Below, piece by piece: positions 48,568 through 57,500 of a stretch of DNA of 64,000 bases. The DNA comes from Bacillus pumilus. Its GTDB lineage: Bacteria > Bacillota > Bacilli > Bacillales > Bacillaceae. A program made the translations under genes and the position numbers. The stretch spans positions 558,001 through 622,000 of the forward strand of contig NZ_LT906438.1 of NCBI RefSeq assembly GCF_900186955.1, given 5' to 3'. The notes beneath the pieces were generated by a model, which was not told the origin of the DNA, did no database searches, and saw only the letters and a program-made list of their open reading frames with translations. Numbering within the stretch: position 1 is the stretch's first letter; each line of letters starts with the position of its first letter.

Positions 48568-48867
48568 TTGAATAGTTTCCAATGGGATCTCCAGGGATTA
48601 GGTGTCGGTGATTTAAATGTCAGCAGTGCTGTACCCTGGTATACTCAGTACCCATACGTAGTTGATCAAGCTCGTCAGTGCAGTGATCATCATCATTGCA
48701 GTCATCATTGTCATTACCATTGCAATCATCATTGCAGCCATCATTGCAGCCATCATTGCAGCCATCATTGTCATTACCACTGCAATCATCATTGTAGTCA
48801 TCATTGCAGTGGCGGTGGTCATTGCAGCGGCGGTGGCGGCGGTCATTGCAGCGGCGGTCAATCTTAA
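48568..48867 (+). CDS. TOMM precursor peptide, heterocycloanthracin/sonorensin-like with His/Cys repeats
   Basis: Ninety-nine residues from TTG 48568 (a second TTG at 48565) behind GAGGAGGT. The leader of about 35 residues (NSFQWDLQGLGVGDLNVSS, then PWYTQYPYVVDQARQC) resembles the heterocycloanthracin/sonorensin family of thiazole-containing bacteriocin precursors. The core has 13 Cys, most in a four-residue rhythm: SHHC, HYHC and NHHC units nine times, then GGGHC/GGGGGHC spacers. Ser and Cys are the residues cyclised to azoles. Usual family cores are Gly-rich; the His content here is striking. It lies directly upstream of three matching modification genes. Confidence 0.85.
   Translation: MNSFQWDLQGLGVGDLNVSSAVPWYTQYPYVVDQARQCSDHHHCSHHCHYHCNHHCSHHCSHHCSHHCHYHCNHHCSHHCSGGGHCSGGGGGHCSGGQS
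48658..48860 (+). repeat. Tandem 12-bp repeats encoding the precursor core
   Basis: The unit is approximately CATCATTGCAGC/T and codes for the x-His-His-Cys rhythm. A larger block holding TGTCATTACCAYTGCAATCA recurs 60 bases apart (48709 and 48769), so the array grew by duplication of about five units. Such slippage-prone DNA would let core length vary between strains. Confidence 0.85.
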
Positions 48868-48897
48868 AAGGCATCCCTATCTAATTATAAATTGATT

Positions 48898-48921
48898 GCC
48901 CTGCATTTATCATTGCAGGGC
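48898..48921 (+). terminator. Hairpin between precursor and modification genes
   Basis: GCCCTGCA and TTGCAGGGC around a seven-base loop, followed by TTTTAT. Partial termination here would give more precursor than enzyme transcripts. Confidence 0.75.
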
Positions 48922-49015
48922 TTTTATATTATGTACAAACATAAAGGACAAAAGTGATCCATAATATTAAACGATGAAAGAAAGTTTAATGAAACTGGTG
49001 AAAAGGAGGAGTATC

Positions 49016-50938
49016 ATGAAAAAAATAAATCCTTCAATGCGCTTAAAAGTAAATAGAGATACTTTTTTTCTCCCCGATTCAAATAAAGGTGTGTATTTCC
49101 GTAATAACTTAACGTCATTCCGAATGGAAGGCGAAACAATTCACCAATGGATTGAAAAATTAATTCCTGTTTTTGATGGAACCAATACACTTGAATATTT
49201 AACTAACAGTTTACCGGATGCTTACAAGAATCGAGTGTATGAAATAGCACAAGTTTTGTATAAAAATGGTTTTGTGCGTGATGTAAGCCACGACCTCACC
49301 CATCAGCTTTCTGACACAATTCTTAATAAATACGCTTCTGAAATAGAATTTTTAGACAATATCAGTGATTCAGGAGGTTATCGGTTCCAAACTTACCGTC
49401 AGGCGAAAGTATTAGTGATTGGTTCAGGTCCGCTTCTCCTCTCTCTCGTTATATCATTGATTAGATCGGGGCTTACTAACTTCAGCATAATCATTACTAA
49501 CTTCCCTCAGACTGATCTGCGTCGGATTGAGGAAACTATATCAGAGGCCCGCAAATCAGAGCCAGATACTGAGATTAACTTCTTAAAGCCTGACAATAAT
49601 TCATGGAGGTTAAGTTTGAAGCCATTTAATTCGATTTTATATGGATCACTGGATGATGATTTAGCCCAGCTTCGTTTGATTCAAGCTATTTGCAAGGAGG
49701 AAAAGAAGGATTTTCTTCCGATTACTATTTCACAAGGAGTAGCCTTTGCTGGCCCACTTGTTCATCCGGAATCAGAAGGATGCTGGGAGTCTGTGTATCG
49801 TAGGTTACACCAACGACCGTGTGAAGAGAATAATCTATCTAATTCCTTCTCACCAACAGCAGGGGCTCTATTAGCAAATGTAATGGTTTTTGAACTTTTC
49901 AAAAAAATCACTGGGGTAATGAACAAAAAAGAAAAACAATTTTACCTCCTTAATTTAGAAACTCTTGAGGGAAACTGGCACACATTCCTCCCCCACCCCC
50001 TTGTGACTGGTAGTGCTTATACTGAACATATTAAAGATCCCCTTCCATTAATAGAGAAAAATCAAATCAAACAACGGGACTTACATTCCTTGTTTAACGA
50101 GCTGACCTCAAAAGAATCTGGTGTTTTTCATCTTTGGGAGGAAGCAGACTTAATACAGCTCCCGTTATCACAATGCAAAGTTCAAGCAGTTGATCCTCTT
50201 TCGGAAGGTCCTGCCCAACTATCCCCCCAGTTTGTCTGTTCAGGGCTCACACATGAAGAAGCTCGTCGCGAGGCAGGACTGTATGGAATTGAATCTTATA
50301 TTAGAGGTTTTGTGAACGACGATTCTATCTTGAATAAACATTTAAGACATTTTGAATCATGTGGTATAGGAACAGGTGAAACTGCTGCGGAGAGTTTATG
50401 CAGAGCTCTGCAAAATTGGTTGAGTGAGGAGTTTGTAAAACAGGTAGATATCCAAATGGTCCCTGCATTCATATTAGAATTGGGCTCAATAGAAGATAAA
50501 CGTTGCCGATTTCTTCTGCGGACGCTGACAACATTGAGGGCTGACCCAGAAATTCATTTGGGCAATGACGTGTTTGGTTTCCCTGTAGTTTGGGTTGGTT
50601 CAAATGGTTATTGGTATGGAAGCTGTGGATTGGATTTGACAATGGCCATAAGCAGAGCATTACAAATTGCTATTATGGATGCACAAAATAAAGAAAACTT
50701 CCGTACCCCTTATGGCATTGTGGTTTCCGCCGTTAATTTGCGGAAAAATTCATCGATGAGTTTTCCGGTTCCTTCTTTAGAAGAGCGACCACAAAAGGAA
50801 ATATTTCTTTCATCTTTACAACTATTAAGGCAGAACAAAAAGCGAGTACACATCTTTGATCTCAATCTAGAGCCAATTTTTAAAGAGAGAACGGCTGGGA
50901 TTTATGGGATTTCGGTAAGAGAGGAGAAACTTAAATGA
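49016..50938 (+). CDS. Thiazole-containing bacteriocin maturation protein, ocin-ThiF-like
   Basis: A 640-residue protein resembling the ocin_ThiF_like maturation family that accompanies heterocycloanthracin-type clusters. Around residues 115-150 a Rossmann-like segment (KVLVIGSGPLLLSLVISLIR) marks the E1/ThiF-related domain. No CxxC zinc sites or catalytic Cys typical of active E1 enzymes are evident. In TOMM systems such F-type proteins bind the leader and present it to the cyclodehydratase. ATG 49016 follows AAAAGGAGGAG; frame extends 14 codons upstream without reason. It overlaps the next gene by four bases. Confidence 0.82.
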   Translation: MKKINPSMRLKVNRDTFFLPDSNKGVYFRNNLTSFRMEGETIHQWIEKLIPVFDGTNTLEYLTNSLPDAYKNRVYEIAQVLYKNGFVRDVSHDLTHQLSDTILNKYASEIEFLDNISDSGGYRFQTYRQAKVLVIGSGPLLLSLVISLIRSGLTNFSIIITNFPQTDLRRIEETISEARKSEPDTEINFLKPDNNSWRLSLKPFNSILYGSLDDDLAQLRLIQAICKEEKKDFLPITISQGVAFAGPLVHPESEGCWESVYRRLHQRPCEENNLSNSFSPTAGALLANVMVFELFKKITGVMNKKEKQFYLLNLETLEGNWHTFLPHPLVTGSAYTEHIKDPLPLIEKNQIKQRDLHSLFNELTSKESGVFHLWEEADLIQLPLSQCKVQAVDPLSEGPAQLSPQFVCSGLTHEEARREAGLYGIESYIRGFVNDDSILNKHLRHFESCGIGTGETAAESLCRALQNWLSEEFVKQVDIQMVPAFILELGSIEDKRCRFLLRTLTTLRADPEIHLGNDVFGFPVVWVGSNGYWYGSCGLDLTMAISRALQIAIMDAQNKENFRTPYGIVVSAVNLRKNSSMSFPVPSLEERPQKEIFLSSLQLLRQNKKRVHIFDLNLEPIFKERTAGIYGISVREEKLK

Positions 50939-52878
50939 GCTCTTCCATTACTATTATTGGAAAAGGAATTTTAGCTGATCTTGTAAGCGAACAATTGACT
51001 GTAAATTATCAAATCACACGTTGGTCACACTTAGAAGAAGTCGTTCCCAATCAAGAAGACTTGGCATTAGTACTACATGATTCCTGGCTTCCATATGAAC
51101 ATATTAAAGCGGATGAGATGTACCGATCCTGCGAAACCCCTTGGCTTCGAGGGTTTGCTTCATTTGGTGAGGCAGTCATTGGACCGCTTGTTCTTCCTAA
51201 CAAACAGGCCTGTTCTCAATGTGCGGATATGCGCCGTTTTATGACCGGTCCTGATCGAAAAGAAATGTTCCAAATAAAAAAATATAAGATGAGTCAAACT
51301 GATTTCTCCAGAGACCCCTGGGCAACGACTCTTGGACTATTACAAACTTCTTATTTAATCCAGGAAGAAGTTCATAGGTTTCTAAAGGGTGAAGGGGCCA
51401 AAACATATGAAAAAATACTTCTTCTCAATTTGAATACATTAATGATGTCCAGTCATTTATTTTTGCCTGACCCGTCTTGCCCTGTTTGTGGTAATTTACC
51501 CAATGATACTGCTACTAACGCACGAATCACGCTTAAATCATGCCCGAAGAAAAATATTGAAAGTTATCGTTGTCGTCCAATAGAGGATCTTGAGAAGGTT
51601 CTAGCGAAAGATTATTTAGATTTCAGGACTGGTTTTTTGAATTGCAAAAGGTATGACCTCATTTCCCCTTTTGCTGACACCATTGTAAACCTTCCTTTAC
51701 TGTCAGGTAATGAGTTAACCGCTGGACGTACCCATTCCTATGTAGCAAGTGAGACGGCAGCCATTTTAGAAGGATTGGAGAGATACTGTGGCTTCGCACC
51801 ACGAGGAAAAAGAACCATTGTTCATGAGCCATATTATAAGTTAAAAAAACAGGCTCTTAACCCTTATACCATCGGACTCCATTCACAGAAACAATATGCT
51901 ACACCTGGGTTTCCTTTTAGACCATTTGATCCCAACCTTCCAATTAATTGGGTTTGGGGCTATTCTTTAACACAAAATCGACCGATTTTAGTTCCAGAGA
52001 CCCTTGCCTATTACGGCTTGGGAGGTAGCGAAGACTTTGTTTATGAAAATTCTAATGGCTGTGCGCTAGGCGGAAGTTTAGAAGAGGCGATTCTTTATGG
52101 CATTTTTGAAATCGTAGAGCGAGATTCGTTTCTTATGACCTGGTACGGCAAGCTTCCCATTCCCCGTCTTGATCCTTATTCTACAAATAGCCGAGAGTTA
52201 AAGTTGATGATACAGCGTATACAAACAGTAGCTGGATTTGACGTTCATTTATTTAACTCTACTACTGAGAATCGCATTCCAAGTATTTGGGCTATTGCCA
52301 AAAATACGAAACATAAGGGCTTGAATCTTTTATGTGCAGCTGGAGCCCACATTGACTCTCTAAAAGCTGCGAAAGGAGCAGTTCATGAGCTGTCAGGCAT
52401 GCTTCTAACAATGGACGATAAAATTGAAAAGAATAGGGAGAAATATTTGCAGATGTATAATAATCCATATCTCGTTTTTCATATGGAGGACCATTCCATG
52501 CTGTACGGTTTAACCGAAGCCGAGGAACGCTTATCATTCCTACTCGATAATCAGCGTCCTTTGCAAAGCTTTGAACAGGAGTTTAGTCCAATTTGTAAAC
52601 ATGCTGATTTATTGGATGATTTAAAAGATATACTAGACGTTTTTAAGCAATTGAAGCTTGATGTAATTGTTGTTGATCAAACTACTCCTGAACTAAAACG
52701 AAATTCTTTATATTGTGTAAAAGTACTGATACCTGGGATGCTACCCATGACATTTGGGTACCACCTTACCCGTCTTACAGGGCTAGATAGGCTAATGAAC
52801 GTACCAGTGGAACTTGGATATTCGAAAAAGCCGTTAAAGTTCAGTCAGCTAAACCAATATCCACACCCGTTTCCATAA
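50935..52878 (+). CDS. Fused TOMM leader-binding / YcaO cyclodehydratase
   Basis: A 647-residue fusion of the E1-like C protein and YcaO D protein. The N-terminal part has paired zinc motifs CSQC (residues 93-96) and CPVC (182-185). The YcaO domain begins near residue 260 with RTHSYVASETAAILEGLERY and continues with GGSLEEAILYGIFEIVERDS, both acidic ATP/Mg sites. The last residues are PHPFP, the PxPxP C-terminus conserved in azoline-forming YcaO enzymes. It uses ATP to cyclise Cys, Ser or Thr of the precursor to azolines. ATG overlaps the upstream stop. Confidence 0.92.
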   Translation: MSSSITIIGKGILADLVSEQLTVNYQITRWSHLEEVVPNQEDLALVLHDSWLPYEHIKADEMYRSCETPWLRGFASFGEAVIGPLVLPNKQACSQCADMRRFMTGPDRKEMFQIKKYKMSQTDFSRDPWATTLGLLQTSYLIQEEVHRFLKGEGAKTYEKILLLNLNTLMMSSHLFLPDPSCPVCGNLPNDTATNARITLKSCPKKNIESYRCRPIEDLEKVLAKDYLDFRTGFLNCKRYDLISPFADTIVNLPLLSGNELTAGRTHSYVASETAAILEGLERYCGFAPRGKRTIVHEPYYKLKKQALNPYTIGLHSQKQYATPGFPFRPFDPNLPINWVWGYSLTQNRPILVPETLAYYGLGGSEDFVYENSNGCALGGSLEEAILYGIFEIVERDSFLMTWYGKLPIPRLDPYSTNSRELKLMIQRIQTVAGFDVHLFNSTTENRIPSIWAIAKNTKHKGLNLLCAAGAHIDSLKAAKGAVHELSGMLLTMDDKIEKNREKYLQMYNNPYLVFHMEDHSMLYGLTEAEERLSFLLDNQRPLQSFEQEFSPICKHADLLDDLKDILDVFKQLKLDVIVVDQTTPELKRNSLYCVKVLIPGMLPMTFGYHLTRLTGLDRLMNVPVELGYSKKPLKFSQLNQYPHPFP

Positions 52879-52900
52879 GCGATTTCAAGGGGGAAAAGAA

Positions 52901-54466
52901 ATGAATCTAGACGATTTTTTGCACAATCTTCATTATGAAAATGATAAAATAATGCCGCAGGACTGGGTGGTGAATTGGGAAGATGCCCCGCTTCCATATA
53001 AACTTTATCGGGGTTTACCAACGTTTCAATTACCTTCCGATATTCCACTTAATCTTAAACAAAAGAAGAGTTCTTCAAAACCAACTCTTCAAGAAATTGG
53101 ACATTTTCTTTGGTATACTTTTGGGTTGACACAATTTAGCCAAACCCTACATTTTACTGAACAAACGGAAGTACCGCCAACGTTTCGACGCTTTATTCCT
53201 TCCGGCGGTGCCTTGTATCCGAATGAACTATATATTTATTTAAAAATAGAGGATATACCTCAAGGAATATATCACTATGACGTAGCACACCATCGTTTAG
53301 TATTCCTGAGGGAAGGAAATTTCGATACCTACTTATGGCGGGCTCTAGGCAATCGTTGTGATATTTCCTCTTCTTTTGGTACTGTTTTCATTTCAACGAT
53401 TTTTTGGAAAAATTTTTTCAAATATCATAACTTTTCTTATCGGTTGCAAGGGCTTGACACCGGATTTGTTATCGGTCAGCTTCTAGAAGTAGGAAAACGA
53501 TTCGGTTTCGAAACAGGAGTTTATTACCAATTCATTGATCGAGCCATCAATCACCTTTTAGGAATCTCGGAGCTGAATGAAAGTGTTTATGCTGTTATTC
53601 CTCTTTCAATCGATCCATTGATGAACTGGTTTAATAATAATGATGTAGAAGAGCCCTCCTCTGCTACTCAATTATGCACCGAACTAATATCACTTGAACA
53701 ACGTCATTGCATACGTTCTCAGAAAAATAAAGAATATCCTTTGCTTATTAAGATGAACGAAGCTTGCATGATTGACTCATTTCCATCTCTTCAGCAAATT
53801 GAAAAAGAAACGAATGAAGGGTCAAGTAGCTCGCTTATTTTTCTACCCCGTGTAAATAAGTTGTCCTATGATTTCTCTTCCGCCTGTCGAAATAGATATT
53901 CACCCGGAATGGATTTTATGCTGGAGCAAATAAACCAGAATAAATTGTCAATTCTTTTCTCGGAAATAGTCACAACATTTTCTTATCGAAATGATTTAGA
54001 TGAATCATTTCAGAAACCTCCTTTCCGCATTTCACTATATAGTTGCTTTTATAACGTTGAAGGTATAACTAATGGGGCTTTTTGCTATGACAGTTCTATT
54101 CATGCTCTAAAAACAATTCAATACGGAGATTTCCGCAGTCGCTTACAATATGGACTGTTTACTGAATTGGTGAATATGTCTCAAATTCCACTTTCCTTCA
54201 ATGTGGTTGGTCGTAAGGATCATTACCAAAGTGCATATGGATGTAGGGGATACCGAATTCAACAGATGGAAGCAGGAATCCTATCCCAACACTTGCTTTT
54301 GGCAGCTTCGGCATTAAATATGGGTGGGCATCCACTTCTAGGATTTGATGTAACTTCATATGATGACCTATATAAAATGAATGAAAAAGGTAAAACAAGC
54401 TTGCTCCAAATTCCTATCGGTTGCTTCCGGCCTCATCCTAGATTACAGGGGAGCTTGCATAATTAA
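52901..54466 (+). CDS. SagB-type FMN-dependent dehydrogenase
   Basis: A 521-residue azoline oxidase that turns thiazolines/oxazolines into aromatic thiazoles/oxazoles. The first half holds RRFIPSGGALYPNELYIYLK, the typical SagB FMN segment, and GIYHYDVAHHRLVFLREG. The second half is a degenerate nitroreductase-like repeat ending QQMEAGILSQHLLLAASALN and GGHPLLGFDVTSYD. Two-domain length is common in Bacillus TOMM clusters. ATG 52901 follows AAGGGGG 22 bases after the YcaO stop. Last gene of the cluster; no transporter follows. Confidence 0.9.
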   Translation: MNLDDFLHNLHYENDKIMPQDWVVNWEDAPLPYKLYRGLPTFQLPSDIPLNLKQKKSSSKPTLQEIGHFLWYTFGLTQFSQTLHFTEQTEVPPTFRRFIPSGGALYPNELYIYLKIEDIPQGIYHYDVAHHRLVFLREGNFDTYLWRALGNRCDISSSFGTVFISTIFWKNFFKYHNFSYRLQGLDTGFVIGQLLEVGKRFGFETGVYYQFIDRAINHLLGISELNESVYAVIPLSIDPLMNWFNNNDVEEPSSATQLCTELISLEQRHCIRSQKNKEYPLLIKMNEACMIDSFPSLQQIEKETNEGSSSSLIFLPRVNKLSYDFSSACRNRYSPGMDFMLEQINQNKLSILFSEIVTTFSYRNDLDESFQKPPFRISLYSCFYNVEGITNGAFCYDSSIHALKTIQYGDFRSRLQYGLFTELVNMSQIPLSFNVVGRKDHYQSAYGCRGYRIQQMEAGILSQHLLLAASALNMGGHPLLGFDVTSYDDLYKMNEKGKTSLLQIPIGCFRPHPRLQGSLHN

Positions 54467-54683
54467 GAACAAATCTTCCTTCATTCGCATAACTGAATTA
54501 GGGGTTTTCCTTACTACTTGAGGGATACTTTTGTAACTGACTGTATTAAAAAATATTATCAAGATTTTAATATCTTTTTATAAGGATAATTAAAATAGAA
54601 TGCTAAACAAAAATATATAGTTTATAGTCAAAAAATTATAGCTATATCCTTATCTTCGCATTTTTAAAACTTAAGTAGATACT
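54467..54683. other. AT-rich spacer between the TOMM cluster and the insertion sequence
   Basis: About 217 bases of very AT-rich DNA with no reading frame and no obvious terminator for the TOMM operon. Confidence 0.4.
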
Positions 54684-54715
54684 CAAAAAAAGAAAACAGA
54701 ATTAATTCTCTGCAG

Positions 54716-54738
54716 GCTGTCGAGAAAATCTCGACAGC
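54716..54738. terminator. Read-in terminator at the left end of the IS
   Basis: GCTGTCGAGA-AAA-TCTCGACAGC, a perfect ten-base stem followed by TTTATTTTTTTCC. Confidence 0.85.
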
Positions 54739-54815
54739 TTTATTTTTTTCCTTAAAGTTTCCATCTCTTCATTTTATAATAGAGAAAAGCCCACTAAAGG
54801 AAGGTGTTTTTTCTC

Positions 54816-56164
54816 ATGTTCCACACTAGAAATTCTTCTCAGCACGAAGCCGAATTTGTATTACTAGATCAACTGGTCGAAGAGGATCACCTGCTTCGTA
54901 AAATTGATCAATACATTGATTTTTCATTTATCATAGACAAAGTCAAACCATATTATAGTGAGAATAAAGGTCGTCCTTCTCTTGATCCACTTATTTTGTT
55001 CAAAATGATGTTTATTGGATACCTGTACGGTATCCGTTCTGAAAGACAACTTGAAAAAGAAATTTACTATAACATGGCGTATAGATGGTTTCTAGGTTTG
55101 AACATCAATGATCCCGTTCCTCATCACTCCACCATTAGTTGGAATCGTCGTACTCGGTTTAAAGATACAACGATTTTTCAAGATATTTTCGATGAAATTG
55201 TGCTCCAAGCCATCAATCATGACATGGTAGGAGGCCGCGTTCTTTTTACTGATTCAACTCATCTTAAAGCCAATGCCAATAAACATAAATATACGAGAAA
55301 AACGATTGAACAAGATACCCAGAACTATATAAATGAATTAGAAGAAGCGGTCCAAGAAGATCGGGTGGCACACGGAAAAAAGCCCTTATAGGTAAAAGAG
55401 GAGGTGAAAACGAAAAAAGACATTCGCCAAAGTACGACTGATCCTGAAAGTGGCTATCTTTATCGTGAAAACAAACCGGAAGGCTTTTTCTAGACCACCG
55501 TACAACGGATATGAAGTACAATATCATCACGGATGCACATGTCACACCCGGCAATGTCCATGATTCCGTTCCGTACCTTGATCGATTGGATCACCAAATC
55601 GCCCGATTTGGTTTTCAAGTAGAAGCGGTTGCCCTTGATTCTGGTTATTTGACAACGCCAATCTGTAAAGCTTTATCCGATCGCCGTATTTTTGGTGTCA
55701 TCGCACATAGACGCTTTCATCCAACAAGAGGATTATTTGAGAAGTGGAAATTCCAGTATGATTCTGAATATGATCATTACATATGTCCAAATGGTGAGAA
55801 GCTATTATATACGACAACTGATCGAAAAGGTTATAGGTACTACAAATCAGACCCTAAAAAATGCATCTCGTGTCCTTTCCTTGAAAGCTGTACAAGATCG
55901 AAAAATCATCAAAAAGTGATCTCAAGACATGTATGGGAGGAACACAAAGAAAAGATTAGACAAAATCGTCTGTCTGTCTCTGGAAAAAAGCTATATAAAA
56001 AGAGAAAAGAAAAAATAGAGCGAAGCTTTGCAGATTCAAAACAACTGCACGGGCTTCGCTATTGCCGGTTGAGAGGAAAACAGAATGTGAGTGAGCAAGT
56101 TCTTCTCACAGCTGCGTGCCAGAACATGAAGAAGATTGCCCTACACCTAGCGAAGCTAGGCTAG
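54816..56164 (+). pseudogene. IS1182 family transposase, nonsense codon plus frameshift
   Basis: The N-terminal half from ATG 54816 (RPSLDPLILFKMMFIGYLYG; DSTHLKANANKHKY) stops at TAG 55389 after AHGKKPL. The same frame then reopens (VKEEVKTKKDIRQSTTDPES, YLYRENKPEGFF) until about 55490, where a loss of about four bases shifts reading to LDHRTTDMKYNIITDAHVTP and onward to the C-terminus at 56164. The DDE residues are spread over the separate parts. It cannot make an active transposase without both repairs. Confidence 0.88.
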
Positions 56165-56223
56165 GTGTGTGGGAGGCCTTTTTCATTCAATTCCATCCAT
56201 CATCATTACGTTGAAAATAAAAA

Positions 56224-56257
56224 AGATTGTAGAAAAACATGAGTTTCTCTACAATCT
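56224..56257. terminator. Hairpin at the right end of the IS
   Basis: AGATTGTAG and CTACAATCT flank a 16-base loop just inside the right terminal repeat. Confidence 0.65.
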
Positions 56258-56288
56258 GAACAGAATTAATTCTCTGTTTTCTTTTTTG

Positions 56289-56567
56289 ACTCTTTACTGA
56301 TTACCTATTCTTATATCCAAATCTTCCCTGACTAGTTAACACTGTATTTTCATCAGTGTCATTTTTTATTAATCTTACAACAAATGAAACCTCCGATAAA
56401 TCAACAAAAAATGATAATAATAGAAAATAATTGTTTTGAGAGCTGAATAGTCTCTTTTTTTTATGAACCAGTTAGCTTAAAATTACATAAAATCCACTTC
56501 TGATGACTTAAAACAAGATTGAATTTCCTTATAATAGAATTACTATAAGAGATTGGGAGTGATTGGG
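56289..56567. other. Intergenic stretch after the insertion sequence
   Basis: About 280 AT-rich bases without a supported gene. The promoter of the next gene probably lies near 56520-56545 (TTATAATAG-like -10). Confidence 0.35.
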
Positions 56568-57002
56568 ATGGATGGTTCATCAATCAAGACGGTAAATAGA
56601 GAAGATCAACATGAATTCTTGTTTCTGAATATATCTTCAAATACAATTGGTGCTCTTTCGAAGGAATCTGCTGAGAAGATTTTAAAGATAAAGGACACCA
56701 ATGAAATTCATCAACTGATGTATGTACCTATTGAAAATCTTGGTGACCTCAAGTGGCTTATTCAATCTTTGCATAAAGCCATCATGGAAGAAAAAGATGT
56801 TCGTGTCGTTCTTGAATTGGTTGACCTACTTTATTTTTTTGTTGTTCCATTTTATAAAGAAAAGTTGATGAGCCATGAGGGTCTGTTACAGCTGATGAAC
56901 GATATGTTATTTATCCTAGATCTTTGGGTAGATCAAGAGATAATAGAGCTAGTTGATGCCATTCAATTTGAATTAAAAAGAGTAGAGAAAAAAGGCTTGT
57001 AG
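56568..57002 (+). CDS. Hypothetical protein, helical
   Basis: A 144-residue protein of unknown family. It is predicted largely alpha-helical and rich in Leu, Glu and Lys (IENLGDLKWLIQSLHKAIME, LQLMNDMLFILDLWVDQEII), with no signal peptide or clear membrane segment. ATG 56568 follows GGGAG at eight bases; an in-frame TTG 15 bases upstream is less likely. It lies alone between the IS and a DUF4064-like gene. Its position beside the TOMM island raises the idea of immunity, but nothing in the sequence supports that directly. Confidence 0.65.
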   Translation: MDGSSIKTVNREDQHEFLFLNISSNTIGALSKESAEKILKIKDTNEIHQLMYVPIENLGDLKWLIQSLHKAIMEEKDVRVVLELVDLLYFFVVPFYKEKLMSHEGLLQLMNDMLFILDLWVDQEIIELVDAIQFELKRVEKKGL

Positions 57003-57018
57003 AGCGATCTCTACAAGC
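56993..57018. terminator. Bidirectional hairpin after the hypothetical gene
   Basis: GCTTGTAGAG-CGAT-CTCTACAAGC, a perfect ten-base stem overlapping the stop codon. T-runs are poor on both sides. Confidence 0.65.
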
Positions 57019-57026
57019 TTCCCTCG

Positions 57027-57364
57027 TTATTCTGATGCAGCTGTGTTATTGACCACAGGGTCTTTTCTAAACACGCCCATACAGCCTGCGATAATGATTA
57101 ATACAGCTGGAAGGATAAAGAACATAGAAATAGAAATGATTCCACCAACAGCAGATACTAATAATAAAATTCCACCAAGCTTTGCTTTTTTCTTTACGAT
57201 GACAGATGCGACAATGGCAAGAATAGAGAAAAGCATTGCTGCCCAGCCTAATCCTGTAATTTCACTGGTGTCTGAATCGCTAAATGCCGCATCGATTCCC
57301 CCGAAAGCAAGAGCGAACATTGCGCTGAAAAATCCAAAAATACAAATTCCGTCGTTCTTTTCAT
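57027..57364 (-). pseudogene. DUF4064-like membrane protein, probably frameshifted at the N-terminus
   Basis: The 97-codon frame up to 57320 encodes three hydrophobic segments (GLGWAAMLFSILAIVASVIV; GGILLLVSAVGGIISISMFF) and resembles DUF4064 proteins. Its first Met, in MFALAFGGIDAAF, has no ribosome site. Upstream, ATG 57364 with AAGGAAAG begins MKRTTEFV, the typical start of the family, in a different frame. The join lies near 57335-57348, in A/T homopolymer runs. Either a real frameshift or a sequencing error. Confidence 0.6.
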
Positions 57365-57470
57365 AATACTTTCCTTCGATATGTAAATAATAATTATCGG
57401 TACTAAAGAACTAGCACAATCTTACTAATCGGCATTTCTTTCATAATGTTAATAGTTTTGTTAAAAAACA

Positions 57471-57493
57471 AGAAAATCCATAAAGGATTTTCT
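57471..57493 (-). terminator. Terminator of the lipoprotein gene
   Basis: AGAAAATCC / GGATTTTCT with a five-base loop, and a T-rich tract on the minus strand side. Confidence 0.75.
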
Positions 57494-57500
57494 CGTCCAG

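Larger units (their letters stand above)
54684..56288. mobile_element. IS1182-type insertion sequence, decayed
   Basis: About 1.6 kb. The left end TCAAAAAAAGAAAACAGA and the right end (reverse complement TCAAAAAAGAAAACAGA) are inverted. Each is followed inward by the near-palindromic 16-mer CAGAATTAATTCTCTG (54697-54712 and 56261-56276). Hairpins just inside both ends (54716-54738, 56224-56257) would block read-in transcription. The single transposase gene is broken. No clear target duplication could be assigned. Confidence 0.8.

Noticed and set aside
48658-48860. Regular repeats suggesting a CRISPR array
   Set aside because: The units are contiguous tandem repeats without unique spacers, lie inside a coding frame, and no cas genes are nearby.
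48613-48874. Long minus-strand frames opposite the TOMM precursor (Met/Thr/Ala- and Asp/Asn-rich)
   Set aside because: They are low-complexity shadows of the 12-bp repeat array, have no ribosome site and no family similarity.
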